Positions 16,128-24,164 of a stretch of DNA of 26,800 bases are shown here, in pieces. The notes below the pieces were generated by a model. It was not told the origin of the DNA, ran no database searches, and saw only the letters and a list, made by a program, of their open reading frames with translations. Source of the DNA: Lacrimispora sp. 210928-DFI.3.58 (lineage in GTDB: Bacteria; Bacillota; Clostridia; Lachnospirales; Lachnospiraceae); NCBI RefSeq assembly GCF_020554865.1, contig NZ_JAJCIC010000042.1, forward strand, positions 1-26,800, written 5' to 3'. Position 1 is the first letter of the stretch; each line of letters opens with the position of its first letter. Both the position numbers and the translations under genes were made by a program.

Positions 16128-16520
16128 ATGAAAACAATTGATGAATTACAGAAGGAAATAACCGCATTTCGAGATGCACGGAACTGGAAGCAGTTTCACA
16201 ATCCAAAGGACCTTGCCATATCCATTTCCCTGGAAGCGGCAGAATTATTAGAAGTATTTCAGTGGTCCGGGAAAGATGTACTGGTCGAGGAGAAAAGAGA
16301 CCGGCTCGAAGAAGAGCTGGCAGATGTCCTGATCTACTGTGGACTAATGGCTGATGCGGTTGGAATGAAAATAGATGAGATCATCTTGAAAAAGCTTGAG
16401 AAAAACAAGAAAAAATATCCGGTGGAGAAGGCATATGGGAATAGTGCTAAATATACGGAATTAGAGGATGGAACATGTGAAAAGGATCATTTTGGGCCAA
16501 ATGAAAAAGTGCACGAATGA
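16128..16520 (+). CDS. MazG-like nucleotide pyrophosphohydrolase
   Basis: The 130-residue protein belongs to the all-alpha NTP pyrophosphatase group that cleaves (d)NTPs to monophosphate and pyrophosphate. The metal-binding pattern is present as EAAE (E36, E39) and EELAD (E63, D66), on helices about 25 residues apart, as in MazG. DARNWKQFHNPKDLAISISLEAAELLEVFQW is the family N-terminal half. ATG 16128 is preceded by GGAGG. The GIY-YIG/DUF2075 gene follows 12 bases later, a neighbour pairing I believe recurs in accessory regions and which may be a stress or phage-related unit. The gene itself looks intact. Confidence 0.9.
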   Translation: MKTIDELQKEITAFRDARNWKQFHNPKDLAISISLEAAELLEVFQWSGKDVLVEEKRDRLEEELADVLIYCGLMADAVGMKIDEIILKKLEKNKKKYPVEKAYGNSAKYTELEDGTCEKDHFGPNEKVHE

Positions 16521-16532
16521 GGTATCATATTT

Positions 16533-17570
16533 ATGGGAACAGATAGAACGCCTATTGTTTATAAAATTGCAGATAATCTTAAATCCTTACTGGAGTTTCA
16601 GGACACCTTAGAAAAAAACGCCCCGAAAAAAGAACAGGATATTATGCTTCAGTTTCCCACTGTATACATTCATAGCTGGCAGGATGTCGATGATTATGAG
16701 GTCTACATAGGAGAATCCAATAATGTGATCCAAAGGACAAAGCAGCATTATGATCTCCGGTCAAATACTCACAAATGGCAGCATCAGCTTTCAACCCATG
16801 ATGCAATCCTGTATATTATTGGACACGAACACTTTAATAAGTCATTAACCCTGGATATCGAACACCGGCTGATGCATTAAGATCAGCTCAGAATCAAGGC
16901 CTCCAAGGATGTGGTTGATTGGATCGACGGATTCACAAAACATCAGCAAATACGAAACTTACCAACAGATTTGGGCGGATATGAAATATGTATATTTCGT
17001 GAGCCGGATGAGCTTGAAGCTGCGTTAAAGAAAAAGGCATCCGATAAAAAGCATAAACTTTCCCGATTGATCGCTACGTATGATTGGGCCTATAAAAACA
17101 AAAAATCATTGAAAAACAGGCCTGGTAAATATTGGGAGGTAGTGATCGGAAACTGGCATAAGCCCTGGAACAGGGAATTAGAACAGAATTTATCGAAGGA
17201 GGAACGGCGCGCAAATAAGTCTTTATCATGGGCAGAGCGACCGCAGACAATAAATGAAGTGGGATCGACTTTTACGATCCAGGGCTTTGATCTGAATTAT
17301 GCGGGTGTGATCCTTGGGCCATCCGTAAAATATCGTGATGGAAAGATAATCTTTGACCCTTCTGAAAAAAGTTATCCAAAGATGACCCAAAACCGCACTC
17401 TTTCCGATGGGACCAAAAAGCAATTCGGTGAAACATTAATCCAGCATGAGGTTCGTGTTCTTATGACGCGTGGAGTGAATGGACTATATATTTATGCTTG
17501 CGATCAAGAGCTGAGAGAAGCATTATTGGATGCAGTGAAAGGAGGTTCAGATAGAGGGGAATCCCAATGA
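16533..17570 (+). pseudogene. GIY-YIG nuclease / DUF2075 helicase-type protein, middle deleted
   Basis: The first part (16533-16880, 115 codons) is the N-terminal GIY-YIG-type domain, with YEVYIGESNNVIQRTKQHYD and LYIIGHEHFNKSLTLDIEHRLMH. The later part (from 16881) continues in the same frame as DQLRIKASKDVVDWIDGF and runs to the DUF2075 C-terminus, with STFTIQGFDLNYAGVILGPSVKY and VLMTRGVNGLYIYACDQELREAL. Intact relatives have several hundred residues between these parts, including Walker A and B of a superfamily I-type ATPase; none is present here. The junction codon is TAA (16878-16880), so a deletion both removed the motor and made a stop. An in-frame GTG at 16911 could start the second half but has no clear ribosome binding site. 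Loss of function is nearly certain. Confidence 0.85.
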
Positions 17571-17680
17571 TGCGGATTTCATCCGAAGGAGAACGGATGG
17601 GTGGGGTATATTCTGAACCTGAATGGATACATCTCGTCACTCACTTGGTTCCGGGACTCCTTGCGTCCCTTCCCCGCTGA

Positions 17681-17854
17681 TTTGATTGCTGCCCCGAAGC
17701 AGCGAAGAAATGGGGCATTTCTGAAAGACGGGTGCAGAAACTTTGTGAGGACAGCCGCATACCTGGCATTTCAAAAATCGGCTATATGTGGCTGATTCCA
17801 AAGAACGCAGAAAAGCCGGTCGATGGCAGAAGAAAGGAAAACCGGTATGAATAA
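17681..17854 (+). pseudogene. Excisionase-like HTH protein, C-terminal fragment
   Basis: An open frame with no start codon encodes EAAKKWGISERRVQKLCEDSRI followed by PGISKIGYMWLIPKNAEKPVDGRRKENRYE. This is the pattern of small MerR/excisionase-type DNA-binding proteins common on clostridial mobile elements. The N-terminus is cut off by a TGA at 17678. It overlaps the first codons of the response-regulator gene in another frame. It marks the join between the helicase remnant and the Bce-type module. The stretch 17571-17680 has no recognisable gene. Confidence 0.6.
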
Positions 17855-18533
17855 GATATTACTTCTTGAAGATGATTTGAGCTTGATTCACGGACTGTCT
17901 TTTGCTTTCAAAAAGCAGGGGTTTAGACTGGACGTTGCCAGAACGCTCAGAGAGGCGGATACTATATGGGCAGACGACAAATATGATTTGTTGATTTTGG
18001 ACGTATCGTTGCCTGACGGCTCGGGATTTGAATTTTGCAAAAAAGTCCGGCAGGTTTCCAAAGTGCCAATTATCTTTTTAACTGCTTCAGACGAGGAAAC
18101 GAGCATTATTATGGGGCTGGATATAGGCGGCGATGACTATATCACAAAACCGTTCAAGCTGGGGGTACTTGTATCAAGAATAAACGCTTTGCTTCGGCGG
18201 GCAAAGGACTTTGGTTCAGCAGATACGGAACTGCAATCCAACGGAATCAAAGTGCTTTTATTGCAGGGACAGGCGTTCAAAAATGGGGAATTGTTGGATT
18301 TGACTGCCGCAGAATATAAGCTGTTGTGCCTGTTCATGCAAAATCCCAATGTGGTACTTTCCAAAGAACAGATATTAGATAAGCTGTGGGATTGCGAGGG
18401 TAACTATATAGACAGTGGTACACTTACTGTATATATGCGTCGATTGAGAATGAAAGTCGAGGATAATCCAAGTGAGCCGCAAATGCTCTTGACTGTTCGG
18501 CGCATGGGTTACAAATGGAATGTAATGGATTGA
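17847..18533 (+). CDS. OmpR-family response regulator (BceR-like)
   Basis: The 228-residue protein has a receiver domain with acidic residues D9 and D10, phosphorylation site D52 (LLILDVSLPDG), TAS at the switch position and K in YITKPF. A C-terminal winged helix follows (AAEYKLLCLFMQNPNVVLSKEQILDKLWD, then GTLTVYMRRLRMKVE). I use ATG 17847 because AAAGGA lies eight bases upstream and MNKILLLEDD is the normal receiver start; an ATG at 17823 adds eight unlikely residues. The kinase gene follows after eight bases. Together with the ATPase and permease this is a Bce-type module, and the likely targets are the palindromes at 19565-19598. Confidence 0.92.
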   Translation: MNKILLLEDDLSLIHGLSFAFKKQGFRLDVARTLREADTIWADDKYDLLILDVSLPDGSGFEFCKKVRQVSKVPIIFLTASDEETSIIMGLDIGGDDYITKPFKLGVLVSRINALLRRAKDFGSADTELQSNGIKVLLLQGQAFKNGELLDLTAAEYKLLCLFMQNPNVVLSKEQILDKLWDCEGNYIDSGTLTVYMRRLRMKVEDNPSEPQMLLTVRRMGYKWNVMD

Positions 18534-18541
18534 GGTATGCT

Positions 18542-19579
18542 ATGAAAATATTTGTGAACAAAGATATAAAACGCTTTTTTCAAGCTATCTCGGCGGTTTT
18601 GACTGCCTTTCTCTTTTTGATAGAGGTTTCCATCTGGCTGCTTTATAGAGATTTTTCCCTATGGCTGCTATTGCTTTGCCTTTTAACAGCGGGAACTATA
18701 TGGGCAATCTGTTTTTGGTATTTCAACAGGCAAAACAAAATTATGGAAAATGCCGTATCGCAGATCAACGCCTACCTTGCCGGAGATGTGGACGCCCGCA
18801 TCGAATGTGATAACGAGGGCGAGTTATACAGGCTGTTCCATTCCGTAAACTCATTGGCCGCAGTCTTAAATGCTCATGCAGCAAATGAACTCCGGGAAAA
18901 AGAATTTTTGAAAAATACCATATCAGATATTTCCCACCAACTGAAAACACCGCTGGCAGCGTTAAATATTTATAACGGTCTGCTGCAAGACGAAGCCGAG
19001 GAATTGCCCGCCGTAAAAGAATTTGCCACATTATCGGAGCAGGAACTTGATCGTATTGAAACATTGGTACAAAATCTGCTGAAAATCACAAAGCTGGATG
19101 CCGGTTCCATCGTGATTGAAAAGAACATGGAAAATGTGGCCAATATGATGCGGGACGTCGAACTACATTTTGTATACAGAGCCAGACAGGAGCAGAAAGA
19201 ACTTATCCTGTCTGGCTCTGATAAAATTTCACTTCTTTGTGACCGTGACTGGCTGATTGAGGCCATAGACAATATTGTTAAAAATGCCCTTGATCATACA
19301 GAAAAAGGTGATATGGTTCTTATCGAATGGAGCGCATTATCCTCTGCTGTTCAGATTATCGTAAAAGACAACGGCTGTGGTATTCATCCGGAGGATTTGT
19401 ACCATATTTTCAAGCGTTTTTACCGCAGCCGTTTTTCAAAAGATAAGCAAGGTATTGGGCTGGGCCTGCCTCTGGCAAAAGCAATTATTGAAGCACATAA
19501 CGGAACAATTGAGGTTGACAGCGAACTCGGTGTGGGAACGACATTCACAATAAGTTTCCTAATTCCTACAAAATTGTAG
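18542..19579 (+). CDS. Sensor histidine kinase, intramembrane-sensing (BceS-like)
   Basis: The 345-residue kinase has two membrane segments (about residues 14-34 and 40-61) joined by only about five residues, so it lacks an extracellular sensor domain. This is typical of BceS-type kinases that read the state of their partner transporter. A HAMP-like stretch follows. The H box is ISDISHQLKTPLAALN with H132. The ATPase domain has the N box (IDNIVKNALDHT), G1 (VKDNGCGIH), F box (FKRFYR) and G2 (GIGLGLPLAKAI). ATG 18542 is chosen because MKIFVNKD follows a GAGG; the frame also extends back to 18515. It ends with TAG, showing that amber is read as stop in this module. Confidence 0.93.
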   Translation: MKIFVNKDIKRFFQAISAVLTAFLFLIEVSIWLLYRDFSLWLLLLCLLTAGTIWAICFWYFNRQNKIMENAVSQINAYLAGDVDARIECDNEGELYRLFHSVNSLAAVLNAHAANELREKEFLKNTISDISHQLKTPLAALNIYNGLLQDEAEELPAVKEFATLSEQELDRIETLVQNLLKITKLDAGSIVIEKNMENVANMMRDVELHFVYRARQEQKELILSGSDKISLLCDRDWLIEAIDNIVKNALDHTEKGDMVLIEWSALSSAVQIIVKDNGCGIHPEDLYHIFKRFYRSRFSKDKQGIGLGLPLAKAIIEAHNGTIEVDSELGVGTTFTISFLIPTKL

Positions 19580-19598
19580 GCTGTCTGTAGGCGTACAG
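19565..19598. promoter_or_regulatory. Two adjacent palindromes, probable response-regulator operator
   Basis: CCTACA-AAAT-TGTAGG (19565-19580) is a perfect palindrome fitting the TACA-N4-TGTA core known for BceR-type regulators. It overlaps the kinase stop codon. A second palindrome, CTGTA-GGCG-TACAG, is at 19585-19598. They lie about 100 bases upstream of the ATPase start, where the transporter promoter should be. A -10 is not certain. Confidence 0.6.
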
Positions 19599-19697
19599 TA
19601 ATATTCATGTGCTATTCTTTCAAGCACAGGCGGGGAATACAAGTAAAAGCAATCTGACCTGCCGCAGCAAAATCATTTAGAAAGAGGTGTTTGCACT

Positions 19698-20381
19698 ATG
19701 AATTTATTAGAGGTCAATAACATTTGTAAGACCTATGGCAGCGGTGAAACCGCTGTAAAGGCGTTGAAAAATGTCAGCTTTTCGGTTCCGAAAGGCGAAT
19801 ACGTAGCGATTGTCGGAGAATCCGGTTCCGGCAAAAGTACGCTCCTGAATATGATTGGTGCGCTTGACAACCCTACATCGGGCAAGGTAATGATCGATGG
19901 CAAGGATCTTTTTTCGATGAATGACCGAAAGCTCACCGTATTCCGGCGCAGAAATATTGGCTTTATTTTTTAGGCGTTTAACCTTGTGCCGGAGCTTACT
20001 GTGGAGCAGAATATCATTTTTCCAATGCTGCTTGATTACCAGAAACCCGACAAGAAGTATCTGGAAGAACTGCTGACGGTGCTCAATCTGAAAGAGCGCC
20101 GCCACCATCTGCCCAGCCAGCTCTCCGGTGGTCAGCAGCAGAGAGTGGCGATTGGACGTGCTTTGATTACTCGGCCGGCGCTGATCCTTGCTGACGAGCC
20201 GACCGGCAACCTTGATACGCAGAACACCAGTGAAGTCATCGCCCTGTTGAAAGAGGCATCGAAAAAATACGAGCAGACCATTGTGATGATTACCCATAGC
20301 AGGAGTATTGCCCAGACTGCCGACCGCATCCTCCAAGTGTCTGATGGCGTATTAACTGATTTCGGGAGGTGCCGCGAATGA
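19698..20381 (+). pseudogene. ABC transporter ATPase (BceA-like) with an amber codon at the Q-loop
   Basis: Read through one TAG, this is a full-length 227-residue MacB/BceA-type ATPase. It has Walker A GESGSGKST (residues 40-48), the signature [15 protein letters not shown], Walker [14 protein letters not shown] and a switch histidine in MITHS. Codon 92 (19971-19973) is TAG, at the position of the Q-loop glutamine in IGFIFQ-FNLVPELTVEQN. CAG to TAG is one C-to-T change. Termination there leaves 91 residues without signature or Walker B. The downstream part has no good restart site. The rest of the frame is undamaged and its stop overlaps the permease ATG, so the change is recent, a sequencing error, or suppressed. 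TAG ends the adjacent kinase gene, so general recoding is unlikely. Confidence 0.88.
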
Positions 20382-22189
20382 GAAGCTATTTAAGTTTAAT
20401 TCCAATTTCAGCTAAAGTACACAAGCGGCAGAACCGCATGACGCTTTTGTGCATAATTTTTGCTGTATTTATGGTAACGGCTGTGTTTAGTATGGCTGAA
20501 ATGGGAGCAAGGATGGAACAAACAAGATTAGCAGCGAAGCATAACGGTTTTTCGTTCCAAAATTTGTTTGACAGTCAAATGGGGCAAACTCTTTTATTAA
20601 CTGCCTTTGTATTGTTTCTGCTTATTTTAATTGCAGGCGTTCTGATGATCGCAAGCAGTATCAACAGCAGCGTTGCTCAAAGAATTAAATTCTTTGGCAT
20701 GATGCGTTGTATCGGAATGAGCAAACAGCAGATTATCCGTTTTGTTCGACTGGAAGCCTTAAACTGGTGCAAAACTGCGGTTCCGATTGGCCTTTTGCTT
20801 GGAATTGTGACCACATGGGGGCTGTGTGCCGCTCTGCGCTTTCTTGTAGGCGAAGAATTTTCCAACATCCCTCTTTTTGGTGTCAGCATTATTGGGATTG
20901 TTAGCGGTATTGCTGTTGGCATTATTACGGTATTGCTTGCCGCAAGTTCTCCGGCCAAACGGGCCGCAAAGGTATCTCCTATCGCAGCAGTTTCGGGCAA
21001 TTCAGGAAACGCAAACATTGTCCGGCATTCGGTTCGCACACGTTTTATCAAAATTGAAACGGCCCTGGGTATTCACCATGCAACTTCTGCAAGGAAAAAC
21101 CTGATCCTGATGACTGGCTCTTTTGCCCTTAGCATTATCTTGTTTTTGAGTTTTTCTGTTCTGATAGATTTTGTTGATCATCTTATGCCACAATCAGCTG
21201 CTTCTTCTGATATTGATATCTCCAGTAGCGACGGAGCAAATACCATCAACAGTGAATTGATTGATACAATCAGTGGTATAGAGGGAGTAAAACAGGTATA
21301 TGGTCGCCGGAGCAGCTTTGATATTCCTGCGGGCTTGGACAATGACGCGACGTTTTCCAGTAGGATTGACCTTATTTCCTTTGACGATTTTGATTTAGAC
21401 TGCCTCAAAAAAGACGGTATGCTGCAAAGGGGCAGCGATCTGTCAAAAATTTATGGGGATAGCAGCTATGTTCTTGCAACATGGGATCATAATAGTTCTT
21501 GGAAAATTGGAGATAAAGTCCTTATAGGAGATGAAGAACTTGAAATTGCAGGTTTGCTGAAATACGATCCTTTTAGCAACGATGGCCTTACCCACGGTAA
21601 AATCACGCTGATTATTTCCAGTGAAACATTTTCTCGATTAACAGGCATTACTGACTACTTTCTTATTATGGTGCAAACAGCCAACGATGCAACTGATGAA
21701 GATGTTGCAGCAATCCACAACACCGTGGGAAACAATTATAACTTCAAGGATACGCGCGATCAGCGCACAGCTGGCACATATCTTGCTTTCGTTGTCTGCA
21801 TTTATGGCTTTTTAGCAATTATCACATTGGTTACTGTATTAAACATCGTCAACAGCATTTCCATGAGTGTATCTGCAAGGATTAAACAGTACGGAGCCAT
21901 GCGCGCGGTGGGAATGGATGAACATCAAGTAACAAAAATGATTGTTGCTGAAACTGTTACCTACGCTTTTTGGGGATGTGTGATTGGCTGTGTAGTAGGA
22001 TTACCCTTTAGCAAGCTGCTATATGATTTTCTCGTTACCAACCATTTCAGCTATGCGGTCTGGAGTTTACCAATTACCTCGTTGGTGATCATACTCTTGT
22101 TTGTCATTTTCGCAATAGCTATCGCCGCATATGCTCCGGCAAAAAGAATGCGGAATATATCTGTAACTGAAACAATTAATGAATTGTAA
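20378..22189 (+). CDS. ABC transporter permease, FtsX/BceB-like
   Basis: The 603-residue permease has an N-terminal helix ([19 protein letters not shown]) and an FtsX core at about residues 70-215 ([41 protein letters not shown]). A helix at about 245-265 precedes a large extracellular domain (about 270-465). A second FtsX core near the C-terminus includes [35 protein letters not shown]. The large domain is where BceB proteins bind peptide antibiotics or their lipid targets. ATG 20378 overlaps the ATPase stop as ATGA, with GGGAGG upstream, so translation is coupled. The loop after helix 1 is only about 35 residues, shorter than in some relatives. The gene is intact although its ATPase is not. 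Confidence 0.9.
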   Translation: MRSYLSLIPISAKVHKRQNRMTLLCIIFAVFMVTAVFSMAEMGARMEQTRLAAKHNGFSFQNLFDSQMGQTLLLTAFVLFLLILIAGVLMIASSINSSVAQRIKFFGMMRCIGMSKQQIIRFVRLEALNWCKTAVPIGLLLGIVTTWGLCAALRFLVGEEFSNIPLFGVSIIGIVSGIAVGIITVLLAASSPAKRAAKVSPIAAVSGNSGNANIVRHSVRTRFIKIETALGIHHATSARKNLILMTGSFALSIILFLSFSVLIDFVDHLMPQSAASSDIDISSSDGANTINSELIDTISGIEGVKQVYGRRSSFDIPAGLDNDATFSSRIDLISFDDFDLDCLKKDGMLQRGSDLSKIYGDSSYVLATWDHNSSWKIGDKVLIGDEELEIAGLLKYDPFSNDGLTHGKITLIISSETFSRLTGITDYFLIMVQTANDATDEDVAAIHNTVGNNYNFKDTRDQRTAGTYLAFVVCIYGFLAIITLVTVLNIVNSISMSVSARIKQYGAMRAVGMDEHQVTKMIVAETVTYAFWGCVIGCVVGLPFSKLLYDFLVTNHFSYAVWSLPITSLVIILLFVIFAIAIAAYAPAKRMRNISVTETINEL

Positions 22190-22199
22190 GTAAACTCTG

Positions 22200-22248
22200 A
22201 AAATATCCTACCGAACAGAGTAAGGCCTTCGTTCGGCAGGGATATTTT
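22200..22248 (+). terminator. Terminator-like hairpin after the permease
   Basis: AAAATATCC (22200-22208) pairs with GGATATTTT (22240-22248), and CCGAAC with GTTCGG inside. It is 11 bases after the permease stop. The stem ends in TTTT, consistent with an intrinsic terminator for the transporter operon. Confidence 0.75.
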
Positions 22249-22262
22249 AAGAAAAGAGGCGA

Positions 22263-22421
22263 TTAGGAGGGCAAAGCCCCGGTGAAGATATTTCCGAAAG
22301 TGAAGCTATGACAGCCTATGCTGTTGAAAAAGGTGTAAATAGAGAAAAAATCATAATGGAATCAAAATCCGTATCTACACAGGAGAACCTACTATTTTCA
22401 AGAGAGTTACAAATCATGTAA
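22263..22421 (+). pseudogene. YdcF/ElyC-family fragment
   Basis: An open stretch without a start reads GGQSPGEDISESEAMTAYAV followed by EKGVNREKIIMESKSVSTQENLLFSRE before a TAA. It matches the middle of the YdcF/DUF218 domain, where GGQ, SEAxAM and a segment like EDKSxNTxENLxFS are typical. Both ends are missing. From 22422 to about 22840 the sequence has further short coding-like pieces broken by stops in every frame and a small inverted repeat (ATTGGG at 22747-22752 with CCCAAT at 22766-22771). I can identify nothing else there. Confidence 0.6.
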
Positions 22422-22848
22422 ATACCTTTTATAATTCCTTTGCGGTTGTCAAAATACGATTGATGAAGAGGCAGACTATTTCAATATTGGTGAAAAAGCT
22501 GAGAAGCATTGTTGCCGATCACATGGATTCAGGTTTTGTGATTCAGAACGGAGTAAAAATTCTGATTAGCGAAAACGCTTTGAGGAATTTGGGGAAGATA
22601 TAACAGCGTTGTAGTTTCCATCTGTTACTGGCGCACAATGCAGGAAAACAAAGCATATTTGAAATAGGGCGACCGCAATCCCACTGGCAATAAAAAGAGT
22701 TTTCGGATTATCATAGAATTTTGAAAGATATTTTGATATGATATGAATTGGGTAGATGGCTTCTGCCCAATCCAATTAAAAAGAAAATATGACAAAAATC
22801 AAATCATAGATATGAATCAAGCTATAACATGGAGATGAAGGAATGCCT

Positions 22849-23145
22849 ATGATGAAAGGAAATGAAATTGTTATTTTTGAAACGGCAGATAAAAGCATTT
22901 CATTACCTGTTATGATAGAAAATGAATCGGTTTGGCTTAACAGGGGACAAATAGCTGAATTGTTTGAACGGGATATTAAAACCATTGGAAAGCATATCAA
23001 TAACGCCTTGAAAGAAGAATTATCCGAGCAAAATGCAGTTGTCGCAAAATTTGCGACAACTGCATCTTATGAATTGTATAAAATAATGCTTTTGCTCTAC
23101 CACTTACTACACCATTTGCTCGAGAATTTGCGTAGATTTACATAG
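22849..23145 (+). pseudogene. RhuM-family protein, N-terminal fragment
   Basis: The product begins MMKGNEIVIFETADKSISLP and continues with VWLNRGQIAELFERDIKTIGKHINNALKEELSEQNAVVAKFATTAS, the standard N-terminus of RhuM (virulence RhuM) proteins, which are about 300 residues or more. Their role is unknown; many sit on mobile islands. After TTAS near residue 73 the similarity stops and an unrelated Leu-rich tail runs to a stop at 23145. The break follows directly on a 33-bp perfect palindrome. AAGGA lies six bases before ATG 22849; an ATG at 22843 is also in frame. The C-terminal Fic-like part is absent. Confidence 0.75.
23033..23065. repeat. 33-bp perfect palindrome within the RhuM fragment
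   Basis: ATGCAGTTGTCGCAAA (23033-23048) and TTTGCGACAACTGCAT (23050-23065) are perfect 16-base arms around a single A. It encodes the VVAKFATTA segment, so it is both coding and palindromic. RhuM similarity ends at its right edge. Confidence 0.92.
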
Positions 23146-23360
23146 AATTACGTGAATTTGGAGCAAAAATCAAAAATGAAGAAAAGTGCCAAAAAGCCTG
23201 TAATATCAAGGTTTAAAGGTTTATGAAAGGATATATTCAAGATGATAAAAGTATTATTTATATGCCACGGCAGTATCTTGAAAAGTCCCGGAAAAGCCTG
23301 TAAAATCAATGGTTTCACAAGGAAGAAAGGCACTTACTACACCACTACTACACCATTTTT
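23101..23360. repeat. Direct-repeat cluster, possible old attachment sites
   Basis: Two repeat types alternate here. GAAAAGT(G/C)CC with AAAAGCCTGTAA-A/T-ATCAA occurs at 23181-23209 and again at 23280-23309, a 100-base period. CACTTACTACACCA occurs at 23101-23114 and 23331-23344, with ACTACACCATTTTT following at 23347-23360. No gene spans the cluster. Repeated short sites between broken genes suggest repeated integration and excision, but no integrase gene is present in the window. Confidence 0.5.
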
Positions 23361-23373
23361 GAAAGAGCCTTGA
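23242..23373 (+). pseudogene. Short frame resembling the N-terminus of a low-molecular-weight tyrosine phosphatase
   Basis: Forty-three codons begin MIKVLFICHGSILKSPGKAC and end in a Thr-rich tail (TYYTTTTPFLKEP). The first ten residues match the start of LMW-PTPases (VLFICHGNICRSPM), whose catalytic loop is C-x5-R. Here the loop reads CHGSILKS, without the arginine, and the rest of the enzyme is absent. The tail is encoded by the direct-repeat sequence. It looks like a host gene end joined to element DNA. Confidence 0.4.
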
Positions 23374-23411
23374 AATGACATGATTCTGAGATAAAAGTGT
23401 GAAATATGATA

Positions 23412-23447
23412 AGGCGGCAGTTTCCTAAAGAAAGGGAACTGTCGCCT
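23412..23447. repeat. Inverted repeat upstream of the DUF2148 operon
   Basis: AGGCGGCAGTTTCC (23412-23425) pairs imperfectly with GGAACTGTCGCCT (23435-23447). No T-run follows. It could be a terminator remnant shielding the downstream operon from the repeat cluster. Apart from this, 23374-23519 shows nothing recognisable. Confidence 0.5.
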
Positions 23448-23519
23448 GTTCTATGCGTGAAAAGAATATGTACCTTGCATTTATAAACTTGCAGATAATA
23501 ACAAAAATAGAAAAACTGC

Positions 23520-23548
23520 TTGACATATAAGAAGTTCAACGATAATAT
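23520..23548 (+). promoter_or_regulatory. Promoter of the DUF2148-marR-MFS operon
   Basis: TTGACA (23520-23525) and TAATAT (23543-23548) are 17 bases apart, a near-consensus promoter. The last bases of the -10 are also the first bases of the palindromic operator. Confidence 0.88.
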
Positions 23549-23575
23549 GTGTATATACACGGTGTATATACACAT
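23547..23575. promoter_or_regulatory. Double palindrome operator, probable MarR site
   Basis: ATGTGTATATACAC (23547-23560) and GTGTATATACACAT (23562-23575) are perfect inverted arms around one G. Each arm contains the 12-base palindrome GTGTATATACAC, so it is also a tandem repeat with a 13-base step. It covers the transcription start of the operon that encodes a MarR regulator, so autorepression is the simple reading. Confidence 0.85.
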
Positions 23576-23595
23576 AACGTAAAGGAGGAGACACT

Positions 23596-24144
23596 ATGTT
23601 GTATAAAAGTGATTATCTGGAAGAACAGGCTGTGTTACATGTAACAACAAAAATGTGCGCTGCTGCGCGTACTGCCCCTAAAGCACACGGGAAAGATACA
23701 CTTCATATATTTGTTTTGACAGGAGAGGAAAAGGAAGAATTGGCGCAAAAAATGGAAGAAGTCGGGAAACGGGAAATGGGCGATAAAATGTCCACATGGT
23801 ATGGGCGTGACGCGGCAAATGTCCGTGCTGCCCAGGCGGTTGTCCTTATTGGCGCAGATAAAAAGCAGCGAGGTGTTCCGCATTGTGGGTATTGTGGATT
23901 TGTAGATTGTAACGGCTGTAAAAACAACGGAGGGAATTGTGGTTTTGCCTATGTGGATTTGGGTATTGCAGTTTCTTCCGCGGTATCAACAGCCTCTCTT
24001 GACAAGGTAGATTGCCGGATCATGTATTCTGTCGGAAAAGCCGCCGCAGAAATGGATTTTGCCCCAGATTGTTTGTGGTTGGGGATTCCTGTTTCAGTTT
24101 CCGGTAAAAACATCTTTTTTGACAGAGGTGTTTTCCATGACTAA
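23596..24144 (+). CDS. DUF2148 ferredoxin domain-containing protein
   Basis: The 182-residue protein matches the DUF2148 family of cysteine-rich, ferredoxin-domain proteins. Cysteines C97, C100, C105, C108 and C115 lie in PHCGYCGFVDCNGCKNNGGNC, a plausible Fe-S binding cluster. The N-terminal part has TKMCAAARTAPKAHGKDTLHIF, and the C-terminal part DLGIAVSSAVSTASLDKVDCR, both family-like. It is soluble and probably redox-active; no reaction is established. ATG 23596 has AAAGGAGG seven bases upstream. It is the first gene of an operon with marR (20-base gap) and an MFS transporter, under a tightly placed palindrome. The family is often found near redox and anaerobic metabolism genes. Confidence 0.88.
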   Translation: MLYKSDYLEEQAVLHVTTKMCAAARTAPKAHGKDTLHIFVLTGEEKEELAQKMEEVGKREMGDKMSTWYGRDAANVRAAQAVVLIGADKKQRGVPHCGYCGFVDCNGCKNNGGNCGFAYVDLGIAVSSAVSTASLDKVDCRIMYSVGKAAAEMDFAPDCLWLGIPVSVSGKNIFFDRGVFHD

Positions 24145-24164
24145 ACTTCAAAGGAGGATGATCT

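Noticed and set aside
19707..20336. Minus-strand open frame of 209 codons opposite the ABC ATPase
   Set aside because: It is an antisense shadow of the strongly conserved ATPase sequence and has no motifs of its own.
19698..20381. Genetic code change with TAG read as Gln throughout the region
   Set aside because: TAG ends the adjacent kinase gene (19577-19579), marR (24639-24641) and hemW at the expected family C-termini, so general recoding does not fit.
22566..22775. Minus-strand 69-codon frame with a hydrophobic stretch
   Set aside because: It has no ribosome binding site or recognised family and lies in decayed sequence, so it is too weak to call as a gene.
23101..23360. CRISPR array at the repeats upstream of the DUF2148 operon
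   Set aside because: There are only two copies of each repeat, spacing is 100 and 230 bases, and no cas genes are present.
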